From Clostridium carboxidivorans P7 (lineage in GTDB: Bacteria > Bacillota > Clostridia > Clostridiales > Clostridiaceae): a stretch of 64,000 nucleotides of DNA. Numbering within the stretch: position 1 is the stretch's first letter; each line of letters begins with the position of its first letter. The position numbers and the translations under genes were made by a program. The stretch is from the NCBI RefSeq assembly GCF_001038625.1, contig NZ_CP011803.1:1054001-1118000 (forward strand), written 5' to 3'. This document shows, piece after piece, positions 27,385-36,117 of the stretch. The notes under the pieces were generated by a model. The model was not told the origin of the DNA, ran no database searches, and saw only the letters and a list, made by a program, of their open reading frames with translations.

Positions 27385-29754
27385 ATGGTTACAGAAAGAA
27401 TTGAAAAGGCAAGAAAAAATTATATCAATGCAAAGCCTGCAATTTCCTATGAAAGGGCAAGAATTTGGACAGAATCTCACAAGAAGACAGAAGGTGAAGC
27501 AATTCCAATAAGAAGGGCTAAAGCTTTTAAGGATACTTGTGAGCAAATTGATGTTAATATTTTTGAAGGAGAACTTATTGTTGGTGCTATTGGTGAATTT
27601 AGAAAATGTGGTATATTAACTCCTGAGTTCTCATGGACATGGGTAGATAGGGAAATGGATAACTTTGATAAAAGAGTTCAAGATCCGTATGTTATGACGG
27701 ATGAACAAAGAGCATTTGTTAGAAAAAATATATTTCCTTATTGGAAAGGCAAATCTTTAGAAGAATCCTTTTTAGCACAGCTGCCAAAAGAAACTGCAAA
27801 GGTGGCTGTTGATACTGGTATAGTTGACAATGATTCAAAATGGAGACAGGCAGTTGGTGAAATAACACCTGATTATCAGGATGTTCTGTTTAAAAAAGGT
27901 TTTGGTGGAATTATTAAAGAAGCTAAAGAACATATATCAAAACTTTCTCTTACTTCAGTAGAAGATATAAAAAAGAAGGATTTTTACAATTCAATTATAA
28001 TTACTTCTGAAGGAATTATTACTCTTGCCAATAGATATTCTGAAAAGGCTAAGGAAATGGCAGAGGCAGAAAGTGATTCTATAAGAAAAGCTGAACTATT
28101 AAAAATATCTGAAATTTGCAGTAAAATTCCTGAAAATCCTCCTGCAACTTTTTATGAAGCTATTCAATTTGTTTGGTTTACACAAGTTGGTGGAATATTA
28201 GCTGAAAATCCATTAGCACTTAATATAGGAAGATTCGATCAGTTTATGTATCCATATTATAAATCAGATATGGAAAAAGGAATTATGACAAAGGATGAAA
28301 TTGAAGAACTTATTGAAGCTTTTTGGATAAAGTTATCAGAGTGGGTTTGGACAATTTCTGCAAATACTGCTGAATTCTTTGCTGGATATAATCAATTTCA
28401 AAATTTAACAGTTGGCGGAAAGACAAGAGAAGGAAAGGATGCTACTAATGATCTTTCTTATATGTGTTTGAGAGCAACTGAAAGAGTAAAAACACATCAA
28501 CCAGGATTAAGTGTTAGAATTCATCAAGATTGTCCAAGCAGCTTTTTAGATGAAGTTACTCATTTGGTGAGCAAGGGTACTGGTTTCCCAGCAATTCACA
28601 ATGATAATGCAGGATATCAAATGCTTATAAATGCTGGTTATGAACCAGAAGATGCTAGAGATTGGAACAACTGCGGTTGTGTAGTTCCTCATTTCCGTAA
28701 GACAGGTGAATGGACTTCCGCAGTAAATGTTAATTTTACTGCAGCTTTAGAATATGCTTTAAATAAAGGCGTAAGCAGAATTACTGGTGAAAAGATAGGT
28801 TTGGATGAAAAAGATCCATCAACCTTTAAATCCTATGAAGAAGTTGAAGAAGCTTTTTACAAGCAATTTGATAATTTAATTGGGCATTCAATTACAGCCA
28901 CTTTGGTAGCACAGAGGATTCATAAGGAGATCGTTCCAAGACCATTTTTATCTGCATGTATAGAAGATTGTATGACAAAAGGAAAAGATTTAGTTGATGC
29001 TGGTGCTAAATACAATCTGGGTCCTGTAATCACTGGAATTGGACTTGCAGTTACATCTAACTCCCTTGCTGTAATTAAAAAGCTTGTTTTTGAAGATAAG
29101 GTTACAAACATGGAAACTTTAGTAAAAGCTCTTGATGCAAATTGGGAAGGCTATGAAGAGCTTAGAGGACTAGCTTTATCAGTTCCAAAGTACGGAAATG
29201 ACATAGATTATGTAGATGACATTGCTATTAAGATGGCAAATCACTATTATAAAGAAGGGCACAAATATAAAGATATTAATGACAATAATTTTAACACTGC
29301 TTTTATGGGTATTTCTAACTATTTGCCAACAGGAAAGGTAGTTGGAGCTACTCCTTGTGGAAGAAAAGCTAAAGAGCCATTGTCAGAAGGTGTATCTCCT
29401 TTTGCAGGATCTGATACTTCTACACCACTTGCAGCTATGCGTTCAGCAGCAAAGGTTAATCAGGACGTACATTCAGGTGGAACATTATTAAATTTAAGAT
29501 TAAATGAGGATTTGGTAAATACAAAAAGAGGTCAAAGTAATTTAGGAGCCATGATACAATCTTTCTTCTCATTAGGAGCTTTTCATGTGCAGTTTAATAC
29601 AATATCCACTGAAACATTACTTAAAGCACAAGAACATCCTGAGGATTACAAAGATTTATTGGTTAGGGTTGCAGGCTACAGCACACAATTTGTAAATCTA
29701 TCTAAATCAATGCAGGATGCAATTATTGCAAGAACGGCTCATGAAACTTATTAA
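27385..29754 (+). CDS. Glycyl radical enzyme of unknown substrate
   Basis: The protein has 789 residues from ATG 27385, the length of the PFL-like/dehydratase-lyase glycyl radical enzymes (HypD, PflD and relatives). The C-terminal radical motif is LLVRVAGYSTQF, with Gly764. The thiyl region reads DWNNCGCVVPH, with the probable catalytic Cys432. Enzymes of this group that act as dehydratases, C-N or C-S lyases or decarboxylases have Cys-x-Glu here, but this one has Val at that position, plus an extra Cys430. The N-terminal ISYERARIWTESHKK and IPIRRAKAF are typical of the group. No microcompartment or transporter genes are adjacent. The reaction is unknown. Confidence 0.9.
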   Translation: MVTERIEKARKNYINAKPAISYERARIWTESHKKTEGEAIPIRRAKAFKDTCEQIDVNIFEGELIVGAIGEFRKCGILTPEFSWTWVDREMDNFDKRVQDPYVMTDEQRAFVRKNIFPYWKGKSLEESFLAQLPKETAKVAVDTGIVDNDSKWRQAVGEITPDYQDVLFKKGFGGIIKEAKEHISKLSLTSVEDIKKKDFYNSIIITSEGIITLANRYSEKAKEMAEAESDSIRKAELLKISEICSKIPENPPATFYEAIQFVWFTQVGGILAENPLALNIGRFDQFMYPYYKSDMEKGIMTKDEIEELIEAFWIKLSEWVWTISANTAEFFAGYNQFQNLTVGGKTREGKDATNDLSYMCLRATERVKTHQPGLSVRIHQDCPSSFLDEVTHLVSKGTGFPAIHNDNAGYQMLINAGYEPEDARDWNNCGCVVPHFRKTGEWTSAVNVNFTAALEYALNKGVSRITGEKIGLDEKDPSTFKSYEEVEEAFYKQFDNLIGHSITATLVAQRIHKEIVPRPFLSACIEDCMTKGKDLVDAGAKYNLGPVITGIGLAVTSNSLAVIKKLVFEDKVTNMETLVKALDANWEGYEELRGLALSVPKYGNDIDYVDDIAIKMANHYYKEGHKYKDINDNNFNTAFMGISNYLPTGKVVGATPCGRKAKEPLSEGVSPFAGSDTSTPLAAMRSAAKVNQDVHSGGTLLNLRLNEDLVNTKRGQSNLGAMIQSFFSLGAFHVQFNTISTETLLKAQEHPEDYKDLLVRVAGYSTQFVNLSKSMQDAIIARTAHETY

Positions 29755-29764
29755 GGGGATTCAT

Positions 29765-30670
29765 ATGGATAACTTACGTGGATACTTTATGGAGCCGCAG
29801 AATTTTTCTGTTAATGATGGAAATGGAATAAGAACAATAATCTTTTTTGCAGGGTGTCCTCTTAGATGCAAGTGGTGTTCTAATCCAGAAAGTCATACAA
29901 GCTTTAAGAAGGTTGCTCATTATGAAAAGACCTGTGTGAAGTGTGGAAGGTGTGCTCATATATGTCCTCAGGGAGTAGGTATAAATTTAAATACTCCACT
30001 TGAACAGGAAAAATGCAAGGCTTGTGGAGCTTGTGTAAATGAATGTCCAACTAAAAGTAGAAAAAATTTAATTTATGACTATAGTAGTGAAGAAATATTA
30101 AAGATAATTGAAAAGCAAAAGATATTTTATAGACATTCAGGTGGTGGCGTTACCTTTTCTGGAGGGGAGGCAACTATGCAAGTAGGTATTCTTAGAGAAC
30201 TTGCATATAAACTTTATGATTCAGCTGTGGATTTAGCCATTGAAACCTCTGGCTATTTTGAGTTTGAAGAGGTAAAAGATATTTTGGAAAAAATGAGTTT
30301 GATATTTATAGATATAAAACATATGGATGACAGCAAACATAAACTTTATACAGGAGTCAGCAATGAAAAAATATTGAAAAATATATGCAGGCTTAATGAA
30401 TTAAAGGTACCAGTAGTAGTCAGAATACCAGTAATTGAAGGTGTTAATTCAGATGTAGAGAACATAAGACAAACGGCTGAATTTGTTAAAGAAAATATAG
30501 AGATGCCTAAGATAGAGTTGCTGCCTTATCATTCCTATGGTGACAGCAAATATGAAGCTTTAGGTCTAGAAAAACCATCAAGACAGTTTAAAGCTCCTTC
30601 AGAAAAATACATTAAAGAGTTGTATGGGATAATTGAAAATGAAGGAGTTCAGGTAGCCAGTTATAAATAG
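29765..30670 (+). CDS. Glycyl radical enzyme activating enzyme (radical SAM)
   Basis: The protein has 301 residues from ATG 29765, ten bases after the enzyme's stop. The radical SAM cluster motif is GCPLRCKWCSNPES, after a QNFSVNDGNGIRT start. An inserted ferredoxin-like domain with two Cys sets, CVKCGRCAHICPQG and CKACGACVNECPT, binds two further 4Fe-4S clusters, as in activases of HypD- and CutC-type enzymes but not of classic PFL. GGGVTFSGGEATMQ follows. It generates the glycyl radical on Gly764 of the upstream protein. Confidence 0.95.
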   Translation: MDNLRGYFMEPQNFSVNDGNGIRTIIFFAGCPLRCKWCSNPESHTSFKKVAHYEKTCVKCGRCAHICPQGVGINLNTPLEQEKCKACGACVNECPTKSRKNLIYDYSSEEILKIIEKQKIFYRHSGGGVTFSGGEATMQVGILRELAYKLYDSAVDLAIETSGYFEFEEVKDILEKMSLIFIDIKHMDDSKHKLYTGVSNEKILKNICRLNELKVPVVVRIPVIEGVNSDVENIRQTAEFVKENIEMPKIELLPYHSYGDSKYEALGLEKPSRQFKAPSEKYIKELYGIIENEGVQVASYK

Positions 30671-30736
30671 ACCTGGTGTTATTAAACAGCTTCCCAAATA
30701 TAGCATTAAAATTATAAGACATATGAAAAGTGTATA

Positions 30737-30806
30737 AAGGGACTGCAGCATTAAGAATGAATATTACAACATATTGTATGTAAAGTTCTTAATGTGGCAG
30801 TCCCTT
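30737..30806. repeat. Inverted-repeat element B (terminator-like)
   Basis: AAGGGACTGCAGCATTAAGAA (30737-30757) pairs with TTCTTAATGTGGCAGTCCCTT (30786-30806) with a two-base mismatch. The centre TTACAACATATTGTATG is shared with element A at 23991-24093. It sits after the activase gene and faces a convergent gene. Confidence 0.75.
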
Positions 30807-30853
30807 AATTTTATCAGTATTACATTAATAAGGTTTTATGGAACTTATGTTAA

Positions 30854-31615
30854 TTAATATTGATAAACTAAGTTCACATTTGCTCTTATTTTATAGGTTC
30901 CTGAATTAATAGCTGTAGAAGCTGAGGAATTATTTAATGATGCTTTGTCGTATAATGGAACAGGATAATCATTAGGAACTCCACTTGAATTCTCTGTTAT
31001 TTTTACAGGTGTTGTAAGTTTTGCACCTAAAAAACTGGAAATTGATTGTGCTTTACTTTGTGCATTTGATAGTGCATTTTGTAAAGCTGTATTATAATAT
31101 TTCTCATAATTACTTACTCCAAAACTTATGCCATTAGAAATATTTGCTCCATTTTTTACAGCCGTATCAATTACTTGTCCAGCCTTACTGATATCCTTAA
31201 CAGTAACTTTTAGAGTATTTGATACAGTGTATCCAGCTAGAGTACTTGCTCCTGTGTTTTTATCATAATTGTATTTAGGACGTATGCTATAATCATCTGT
31301 TTTTATGTCTTCATTTTGTATGCCTTCCTTTTTAATGGCAGCAATAACATTGTTCATTTCAGTAGAAGCAGTATTTTGAGCATCAATAGTCGTAGACTTG
31401 TCTACAGTTACTCCTAAATATAAGTATGCTATGTCTGGAGTTGCAGTTACTTCACCATCTCCTGTAACATTTATTATTCTTGCTGTATCAGCAGAAGCCA
31501 CGCTTGAATCTGCAGCAAGTACTTTTGAAGCTCCAAATTGAAAAGCTAGGATAAAAGCAAATGCCAGTGCAAGAATGAATGAGAATTTTGGTCTTAATAA
31601 ATTATTAGTTTTCAT
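30854..31615 (-). CDS. Secreted SIMPL (DUF541) domain protein
   Basis: The protein has 253 residues from the ATG at 31615, which has AAAGGAG nine bases upstream. A signal peptide (hydrophobic core about residues 9-27) ends near SKVLAADS. The SIMPL/DUF541 domain follows: INVTGDGEVTATPDIAYLYL, VTVDKSTTIDAQN and YTVSNTLKVTVKDISKAGQV. Homologous periplasmic or surface proteins are known, but their molecular function is poorly defined. It is a single gene. Confidence 0.88.
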   Translation of the reverse strand: MKTNNLLRPKFSFILALAFAFILAFQFGASKVLAADSSVASADTARIINVTGDGEVTATPDIAYLYLGVTVDKSTTIDAQNTASTEMNNVIAAIKKEGIQNEDIKTDDYSIRPKYNYDKNTGASTLAGYTVSNTLKVTVKDISKAGQVIDTAVKNGANISNGISFGVSNYEKYYNTALQNALSNAQSKAQSISSFLGAKLTTPVKITENSSGVPNDYPVPLYDKASLNNSSASTAINSGTYKIRANVNLVYQY

Positions 31616-31889
31616 AAATCTAATCTCCTTTATAATTATTTTCATACATTAGACGAGCCATTATACAAGTCCGCTCCATAATTTAGTAAATTTTCAACTA
31701 TTGATTGTACCTAATGCAGCAGATGTTAAAAAAACTAATTCTTATGGATAGTTATGAGATTAAGAAAAATATATTTTTGAAGAATTGAATAATAGAGTGT
31801 ATTATATAGTTAATGTAATTTAATATGTAATATGTTTAAGTATAAATTACTTATTATAAAGTTATGAAAATTTATTTGGAGGAATTATT

Positions 31890-32336
31890 ATGTCAGAAGA
31901 ACATCTTTTATGGATACGAAATTATTTAAAGGAAATTTATGAAGCTCCTGTTCTTGAAAATTTTCTTGGACTTGAAGTTGTTGAAATTACTGAAGGAAAA
32001 ATTGTCTATCGTACTAAAGTTATAAATGAACATTGTAATATGTATGGTTTTGTACATGGCGGTACTTTAGCTTCAATTTCTGATGTAGCAATGGGAGGTT
32101 CCTGTATAACAATTGGGAAACGTGTAGTAACTATTGATATGAACATTAGTTATATAAAAAATGTACCTACTGGAAGTATACTTACCGCAGTTGGTAAGGT
32201 TGTTAGTAGAGGAAAAACTATTATTAGGGCGGTATGTGAAATATTCGATGAACAACAACAGCTCCTTATTAGCTCACAGGCTTCATATTTTGTTACTGGG
32301 AAGTTTTTTGAGGACAGCCTTCCTCAATCTAATTAA
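31890..32336 (+). CDS. PaaI-type acyl-CoA thioesterase
   Basis: The protein has 148 residues and a hotdog fold. The motif FVHGGTLASISDVAMG contains the HGG...S..D signature of PaaI and YdiI-type thioesterases, which hydrolyse aromatic or medium acyl-CoA. The substrate is not predictable. It is a single gene with a GGAGG ribosome binding site and a terminator at 32363. Confidence 0.9.
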   Translation: MSEEHLLWIRNYLKEIYEAPVLENFLGLEVVEITEGKIVYRTKVINEHCNMYGFVHGGTLASISDVAMGGSCITIGKRVVTIDMNISYIKNVPTGSILTAVGKVVSRGKTIIRAVCEIFDEQQQLLISSQASYFVTGKFFEDSLPQSN

Positions 32337-32362
32337 TTAATTAATGTAATAACTAGAAATGG

Positions 32363-32392
32363 GCACCTGGTTAGCTCCAGGTGCTTTATTCA
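32363..32392 (+). terminator. Terminator after the thioesterase gene
   Basis: GCACCTGG and CCAGGTGC form an eight-pair GC-rich stem around TTAGCT, followed by TTTATT. Confidence 0.85.
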
Positions 32393-32480
32393 TAGAATGT
32401 TTTAAAAATATACATTAAGAAGTAACAAAGATTAAACAAAATTGTGACAAAAACCCTGTAATATAATAAGTGTTCTAAGA
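32389..32480 (+). repeat. Direct repeat copy 1, promoter-like
   Basis: The stretch from TTCATAGAATGTTTTAAAAA to AAGTGTTCTAAGA is repeated at 32824-32915 with only a few changes, including ACATTAA(G/C)AAGTAACAAA and CTGTA(A)TA. It is directly upstream of a 72-residue gene and ends with AT-rich, promoter-like sequence. Confidence 0.7.
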
Positions 32481-32527
32481 AAATATATTAGATAAAATAG
32501 AAACAATTATTTGAAAGGGTGAGTATA

Positions 32528-32746
32528 ATGCGTAATTTTCCGGATGCTACTATAACTTATAGTACAAATAAATTAGAAGATATAGAAAATAAAATAGAAA
32601 AAATGAAACTGGAACATGAAAAGTTAAATAGAAATTGTGAAATTGAAATAGTACCCAAACCTAATCCTAAAACCATTATTTTTGATGAGAATACAAATAT
32701 ACCATTTCAATTATCTATATATATCAGGCATTTAAGTACTAACTAA
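32528..32746 (+). CDS. Small hypothetical protein
   Basis: The 72-residue protein starts at ATG 32528 behind GAAAGGGTGA. It begins MRNFPDATITYSTNKLEDIE, continues with a Lys/Glu-rich helix that could form a short coiled coil, and ends with a Pro-rich EIVPKPNPKTIIFDE segment and a hydrophobic tail. No family is recognised. It is flanked by two copies of a 90-base direct repeat. Confidence 0.6.
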   Translation: MRNFPDATITYSTNKLEDIENKIEKMKLEHEKLNRNCEIEIVPKPNPKTIIFDENTNIPFQLSIYIRHLSTN

Positions 32747-32823
32747 AAATTATTTATGTAAAGTGGATTACTAAATACATTTTATGATATGAAAATGTAT
32801 TTAGTTTGAATTTAAGTGGTTTG

Positions 32824-32915
32824 TTCATAGAATGTTTTAAAAATATACATTAACAAGTAACAAATATTACACAAAATCGTAACAATTACTCTGTATAATA
32901 ATAATTGTTCTAAGG
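32824..32915 (+). repeat. Direct repeat copy 2, promoter-like, with no recognisable gene behind it
   Basis: This is the second copy of the repeat at 32389-32480, about 435 bases downstream. No gene follows; only ATAATAAGTCCCCC and a hairpin come next. The rest of the 32747-33199 gap shows no other feature I recognise. It may be a short RNA unit or the remains of a duplicated gene. Confidence 0.65.
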
Positions 32916-32982
32916 AGATAGACCTAGAGCAAAAGTTAAAAGAATATAATAAGTCCCCCTTATTATATATATTTGTTTTAGA

Positions 32983-33015
32983 TAAGCACTAGTGAAAACT
33001 GGTGCTTACTTTTGT
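32983..33015 (+). terminator. Hairpin downstream of repeat copy 2
   Basis: AAGCACTAGT and ACTGGTGCTT pair around GAAA with one wobble, followed by ACTTTTG. It could end a short transcript started at repeat copy 2. Confidence 0.55.
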
Positions 33016-33199
33016 ATTATCATTTATTTTTAAAAATAAATAATGCATGAATTTACTGGCAATAAAAAGTTTTTTATCATAGTTGAATATCTTGGTAAAT
33101 TAGAAGAAAAAATAGCTCGGAAGATATATGAAAAATAATATGATATAATTGGAAGTAAGGAAAATTAGTAATTAGGATTAAAAAGGAGGGCTATTTATA

Positions 33200-34234
33200 A
33201 TGTACAGTTTTAAAAATGATTATAGTGAGGGTACTCATGAAAGAATATTAAAGGCTTTAATTGAATCAAATTTAGAGCAGACAGAAGGGTATGGGGAGGA
33301 TGTTTATACCCAGAAAGCTATTGAACTAATGAAGGAAAGAATAGGACGCAGTGATGTTGATATACATTTATTTGTTGGAGGTACACAAACTAATCTGACT
33401 GTGATTTCTGCTTTTTTAAGACCTCATGAAGCTGCTATTGCTGCAAATACAGGACATATTTTAGTTCATGAAACTGGAGCTATTGAAGCAACAGGACATA
33501 AGGTTATTTCCATAAAAGTAAATGACGGTAAATTAAGACCTGAAGACATCAAACCTGCTTTAGATGCACATACTGATGAACACATGGTGAAGCCTAAAAT
33601 GGTGTATATTTCAAATCCTACAGAAATTGGTTCCATATATAGCAAGAATGAATTAGAACTTTTAAGTAAGTTTTGCAGGGAAAATAAGCTTATTTTATAT
33701 GTAGATGGTGCAAGATTAGGGTCTGCTTTATGTTCAGAGGAAAATGACATGGAACTTTCTGATTTGGGAAAATTAGTAGATGCTTTCTACATAGGCGGAA
33801 CTAAAAATGGCGCATTAATGGGGGAAGCACTTGTAATTTGCAATGATTCTCTTAAAGAAGATTTTAGATTCCATATTAAACAAAAGGGAGCACTACTTGC
33901 TAAAGGAAGGCTTCTTGGCATACAGTTTTTGGAACTTTTTAAAGATGATCTATATTTTGATTTGGCAAGAAATGCTAATGCAATGGCTAATTTATTGAAA
34001 AAGGAAATAACTGCAGCTGGATATAAATTTTTAACACATTCACCTTCAAATCAAGTATTCCCAATTTTACCTGATAAGTTAATTGAAAAGCTTCAAGCTG
34101 AATATTCCTTTTACATTTGGGAGAAGGTTGATGAATATAATTCTGCTGTAAGACTTGTAACTTCTTGGGCAACAAAAGAGGAGGAAGTTTTAGGTTTTAT
34201 TGAAAATTTAAAAAAGTTTACTGTAAATAAATAA
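33200..34234 (+). CDS. Threonine aldolase family PLP enzyme
   Basis: The protein has 344 residues and belongs to the beta-eliminating lyase/threonine aldolase group, which splits L-threonine or L-allo-threonine to glycine and acetaldehyde. The PLP lysine is in FYIGGTKNGALMGEA. The conserved FVGGTQTNLTVISAFLRPHE and LYVDGARLGSAL (Asp of the PLP ring contact) are seen. Glycine made here could feed the reductase, though the genes are far apart. It has an AAAAGGAGGG ribosome binding site. Confidence 0.9.
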   Translation: MYSFKNDYSEGTHERILKALIESNLEQTEGYGEDVYTQKAIELMKERIGRSDVDIHLFVGGTQTNLTVISAFLRPHEAAIAANTGHILVHETGAIEATGHKVISIKVNDGKLRPEDIKPALDAHTDEHMVKPKMVYISNPTEIGSIYSKNELELLSKFCRENKLILYVDGARLGSALCSEENDMELSDLGKLVDAFYIGGTKNGALMGEALVICNDSLKEDFRFHIKQKGALLAKGRLLGIQFLELFKDDLYFDLARNANAMANLLKKEITAAGYKFLTHSPSNQVFPILPDKLIEKLQAEYSFYIWEKVDEYNSAVRLVTSWATKEEEVLGFIENLKKFTVNK

Positions 34235-34258
34235 CAATTTATTTTGTTGATAAAAGTT

Positions 34259-34309
34259 AAATAAAAGCTGTGGAATTAAGTAATATACTTGTATTTCACA
34301 GCTTTTATT
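34259..34309 (+). terminator. Terminator after the aldolase gene
   Basis: AATAAAAGCTGTGGAA and TTTCACAGCTTTTATT pair with one bulge around an AT-rich loop. Confidence 0.7.
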
Positions 34310-34474
34310 AATGCATTAATAAGGAAATTGTTTGAGGAATATTTAACCTTTATAGTAAATTGTATGAGAACACCAGATTAGTAATATAAATTCATGTAAT
34401 TTAAACGTTTTCAATGAATAAAAGTATGAAATGCTATTTTTGATATGATAGAAAAAGTGTTATTATACAAAAAG

Positions 34475-34512
34475 TGAGACAAAAGTGTCACACTAGTTAC
34501 ATTTTTGCCTCA
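34475..34512. promoter_or_regulatory. Dyad upstream of the Rh channel gene
   Basis: TGAGACAAAAG and TTTTTGCCTCA are inverted with one or two mismatches across 16 bases. It lies 54 bases before the gene start and could be an operator. The rest of the 34235-34565 gap has only the terminator listed separately. Confidence 0.45.
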
Positions 34513-34565
34513 TATTTTGCAAAACAAAGTTAAAAAATATTAAAACATTATTGGGGGGATAAGTA

Positions 34566-35831
34566 ATGGCTCAATTAACTACAAAAAAAGTAGTTGAAAA
34601 CATTCCTAAAGGTTCTGAAAAAAAAGGACTATTAATATTTTTGTTATTAATTTTTATAGGTGCAGCTTTGATTTTAATACCTAGTATTAATCACAATGTG
34701 TCAATGGGAATATCAGCAATTAATGACCAAAGTTCTAAAGTAAACACAAATGCTGCTCAGTATAGTACTATTTTTGATACGTTAAAGTATGAAAGATCTA
34801 TTCATATTTTGGCTATGCTGCTTGTGGGTTTTGGATTTCTTATGACTTTTGTAAGAAACCATGGATACACTTCATTAACAGCAACATTTCTTGTTGTAAG
34901 TATAGCAATTCCAATGTATGTGATTATAAAAAGCTTTGGTGGTGAAAGCTTTGCTAAATCAACTATAAGCATAGATACTTTAATATATGCAGAATTTGCT
35001 GCTGCAAGTTTACTTATAGCAATAGGAGCTCCATTGGGGCGTTTAAAAATGGATCAATACATAATAATGGGATTGTTATTTGTACCAGCTTACATATTTA
35101 ATGAATGGCTTCTACTTGATAGCGGAATGTTTAAAGGTTTTCTTGATACTGGAGGTTCAATTGTTATACATGCCTTTGGTGCATATTTTGGATTAGGAGT
35201 AGTGGTATCAACTCTTTCTAAATTTAAGAAGAATCCTGTTTGTGAAAATACTCCAAACTCTAATCAATTTTCTTTGCTTGGAAGTATGATATTATGGATT
35301 TTTTGGCCATCTTTTACTAGTGCAATAGTGGCACCAGAAAGGGTAGTACTTACTGCAATAAATACAATTTTTGCTCTATGTGGTGCAACTTTGGCAACAT
35401 ACATATTTACAAAATTAATCAGAGGTAAAATAGAAATAGAAGATATTGCTAATGCTGCTTTGGCTGGAGGAGTTGCTATTGGATCAACTTGTGATATGAC
35501 AACTCCAGGATATGCTATGCTTATAGGAATAGCAGCTGGAGCATTAAGTGTAATTGGATATAGTATTATAGCTCCTAAACTTGAAAACGTTATAAAGGGA
35601 ACAGATACATGTGGAATCAACAATTTACATGGAATGCCAGGAATACTTGGAGGATTAGTAGCAGTGTTTATAACTGGAAATGTTGGAATTCAATTATTAG
35701 CAATAGTTATTAATGTAGTAATAGCTTTTGTATGTGGAAGAATTACTGGTTCATTTATAAGTTTACTTGGTAAGAAGCAAGAAACATACAATGATAAGGA
35801 TGAATTCTTTGTTGAAAAGTTAGGGGCATAG
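34566..35831 (+). CDS. Rh-type ammonium/gas channel
   Basis: The protein has 421 residues and about 11-12 membrane segments. The pore motif DTGGSIVIHAFGAYFGLGVV and the later CGINNLHGMPGILGGL carry the twin-His positions of the Amt/Rh superfamily. The segment with the acidic DTGGS before the first His and the HGMPGI motif are more like Rh proteins than bacterial AmtB. Rh proteins are rare in bacteria. No GlnK gene is adjacent, although amtB is usually paired with one. It has a TTGGGGGG ribosome binding site. Confidence 0.82.
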   Translation: MAQLTTKKVVENIPKGSEKKGLLIFLLLIFIGAALILIPSINHNVSMGISAINDQSSKVNTNAAQYSTIFDTLKYERSIHILAMLLVGFGFLMTFVRNHGYTSLTATFLVVSIAIPMYVIIKSFGGESFAKSTISIDTLIYAEFAAASLLIAIGAPLGRLKMDQYIIMGLLFVPAYIFNEWLLLDSGMFKGFLDTGGSIVIHAFGAYFGLGVVVSTLSKFKKNPVCENTPNSNQFSLLGSMILWIFWPSFTSAIVAPERVVLTAINTIFALCGATLATYIFTKLIRGKIEIEDIANAALAGGVAIGSTCDMTTPGYAMLIGIAAGALSVIGYSIIAPKLENVIKGTDTCGINNLHGMPGILGGLVAVFITGNVGIQLLAIVINVVIAFVCGRITGSFISLLGKKQETYNDKDEFFVEKLGA

Positions 35832-35894
35832 AAGTATTTTAGGTTTAAATTATAGGAAATGTATTTCTGTAAAATAAGAATAATGTGACACAAC

Positions 35895-36095
35895 TTTTTT
35901 AGAGGACAGAGGACAATTGACAGAGGACAGTGAAGGATGATTTTTCTCCGCTTTGCTACGAAAAATCTTCAATTAAGTTTTTGATGATTCGTTTCGCTAA
36001 AGCGAAACAAGCTTAAAAAGAAACTAGTTTTCTGACGTAAGGAGGAAAACTTACCTTCACTGTCCTATGTCCGCTGTCAATTGTCCTCTAAAAAA
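35895..36095. repeat. MITE-like inverted-repeat element
   Basis: The ends TTTTTTAGAGGACA and TGTCCTCTAAAAAA are perfect inverted repeats. Symmetry continues inward as GACAATTGACAG and CTGTCAATTGTC, and as GGACAGTGAAGG and CCTTCACTGTCC. The core is about 100 bases with a TTTCGCT-AA-AGCGAAA hairpin and no coding frame. It fills the gap between two convergent genes. Confidence 0.8.
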
Positions 36096-36117
36096 TGCTT
36101 CACATTTTTTTTATATT

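Noticed and set aside
34475-34512. GlnR or sigma-54 type control site before the Rh gene
   Set aside because: The dyad does not match TGTNA-N7-TNACA, and no GG-N10-GC promoter is present, so only an unnamed dyad is reported.
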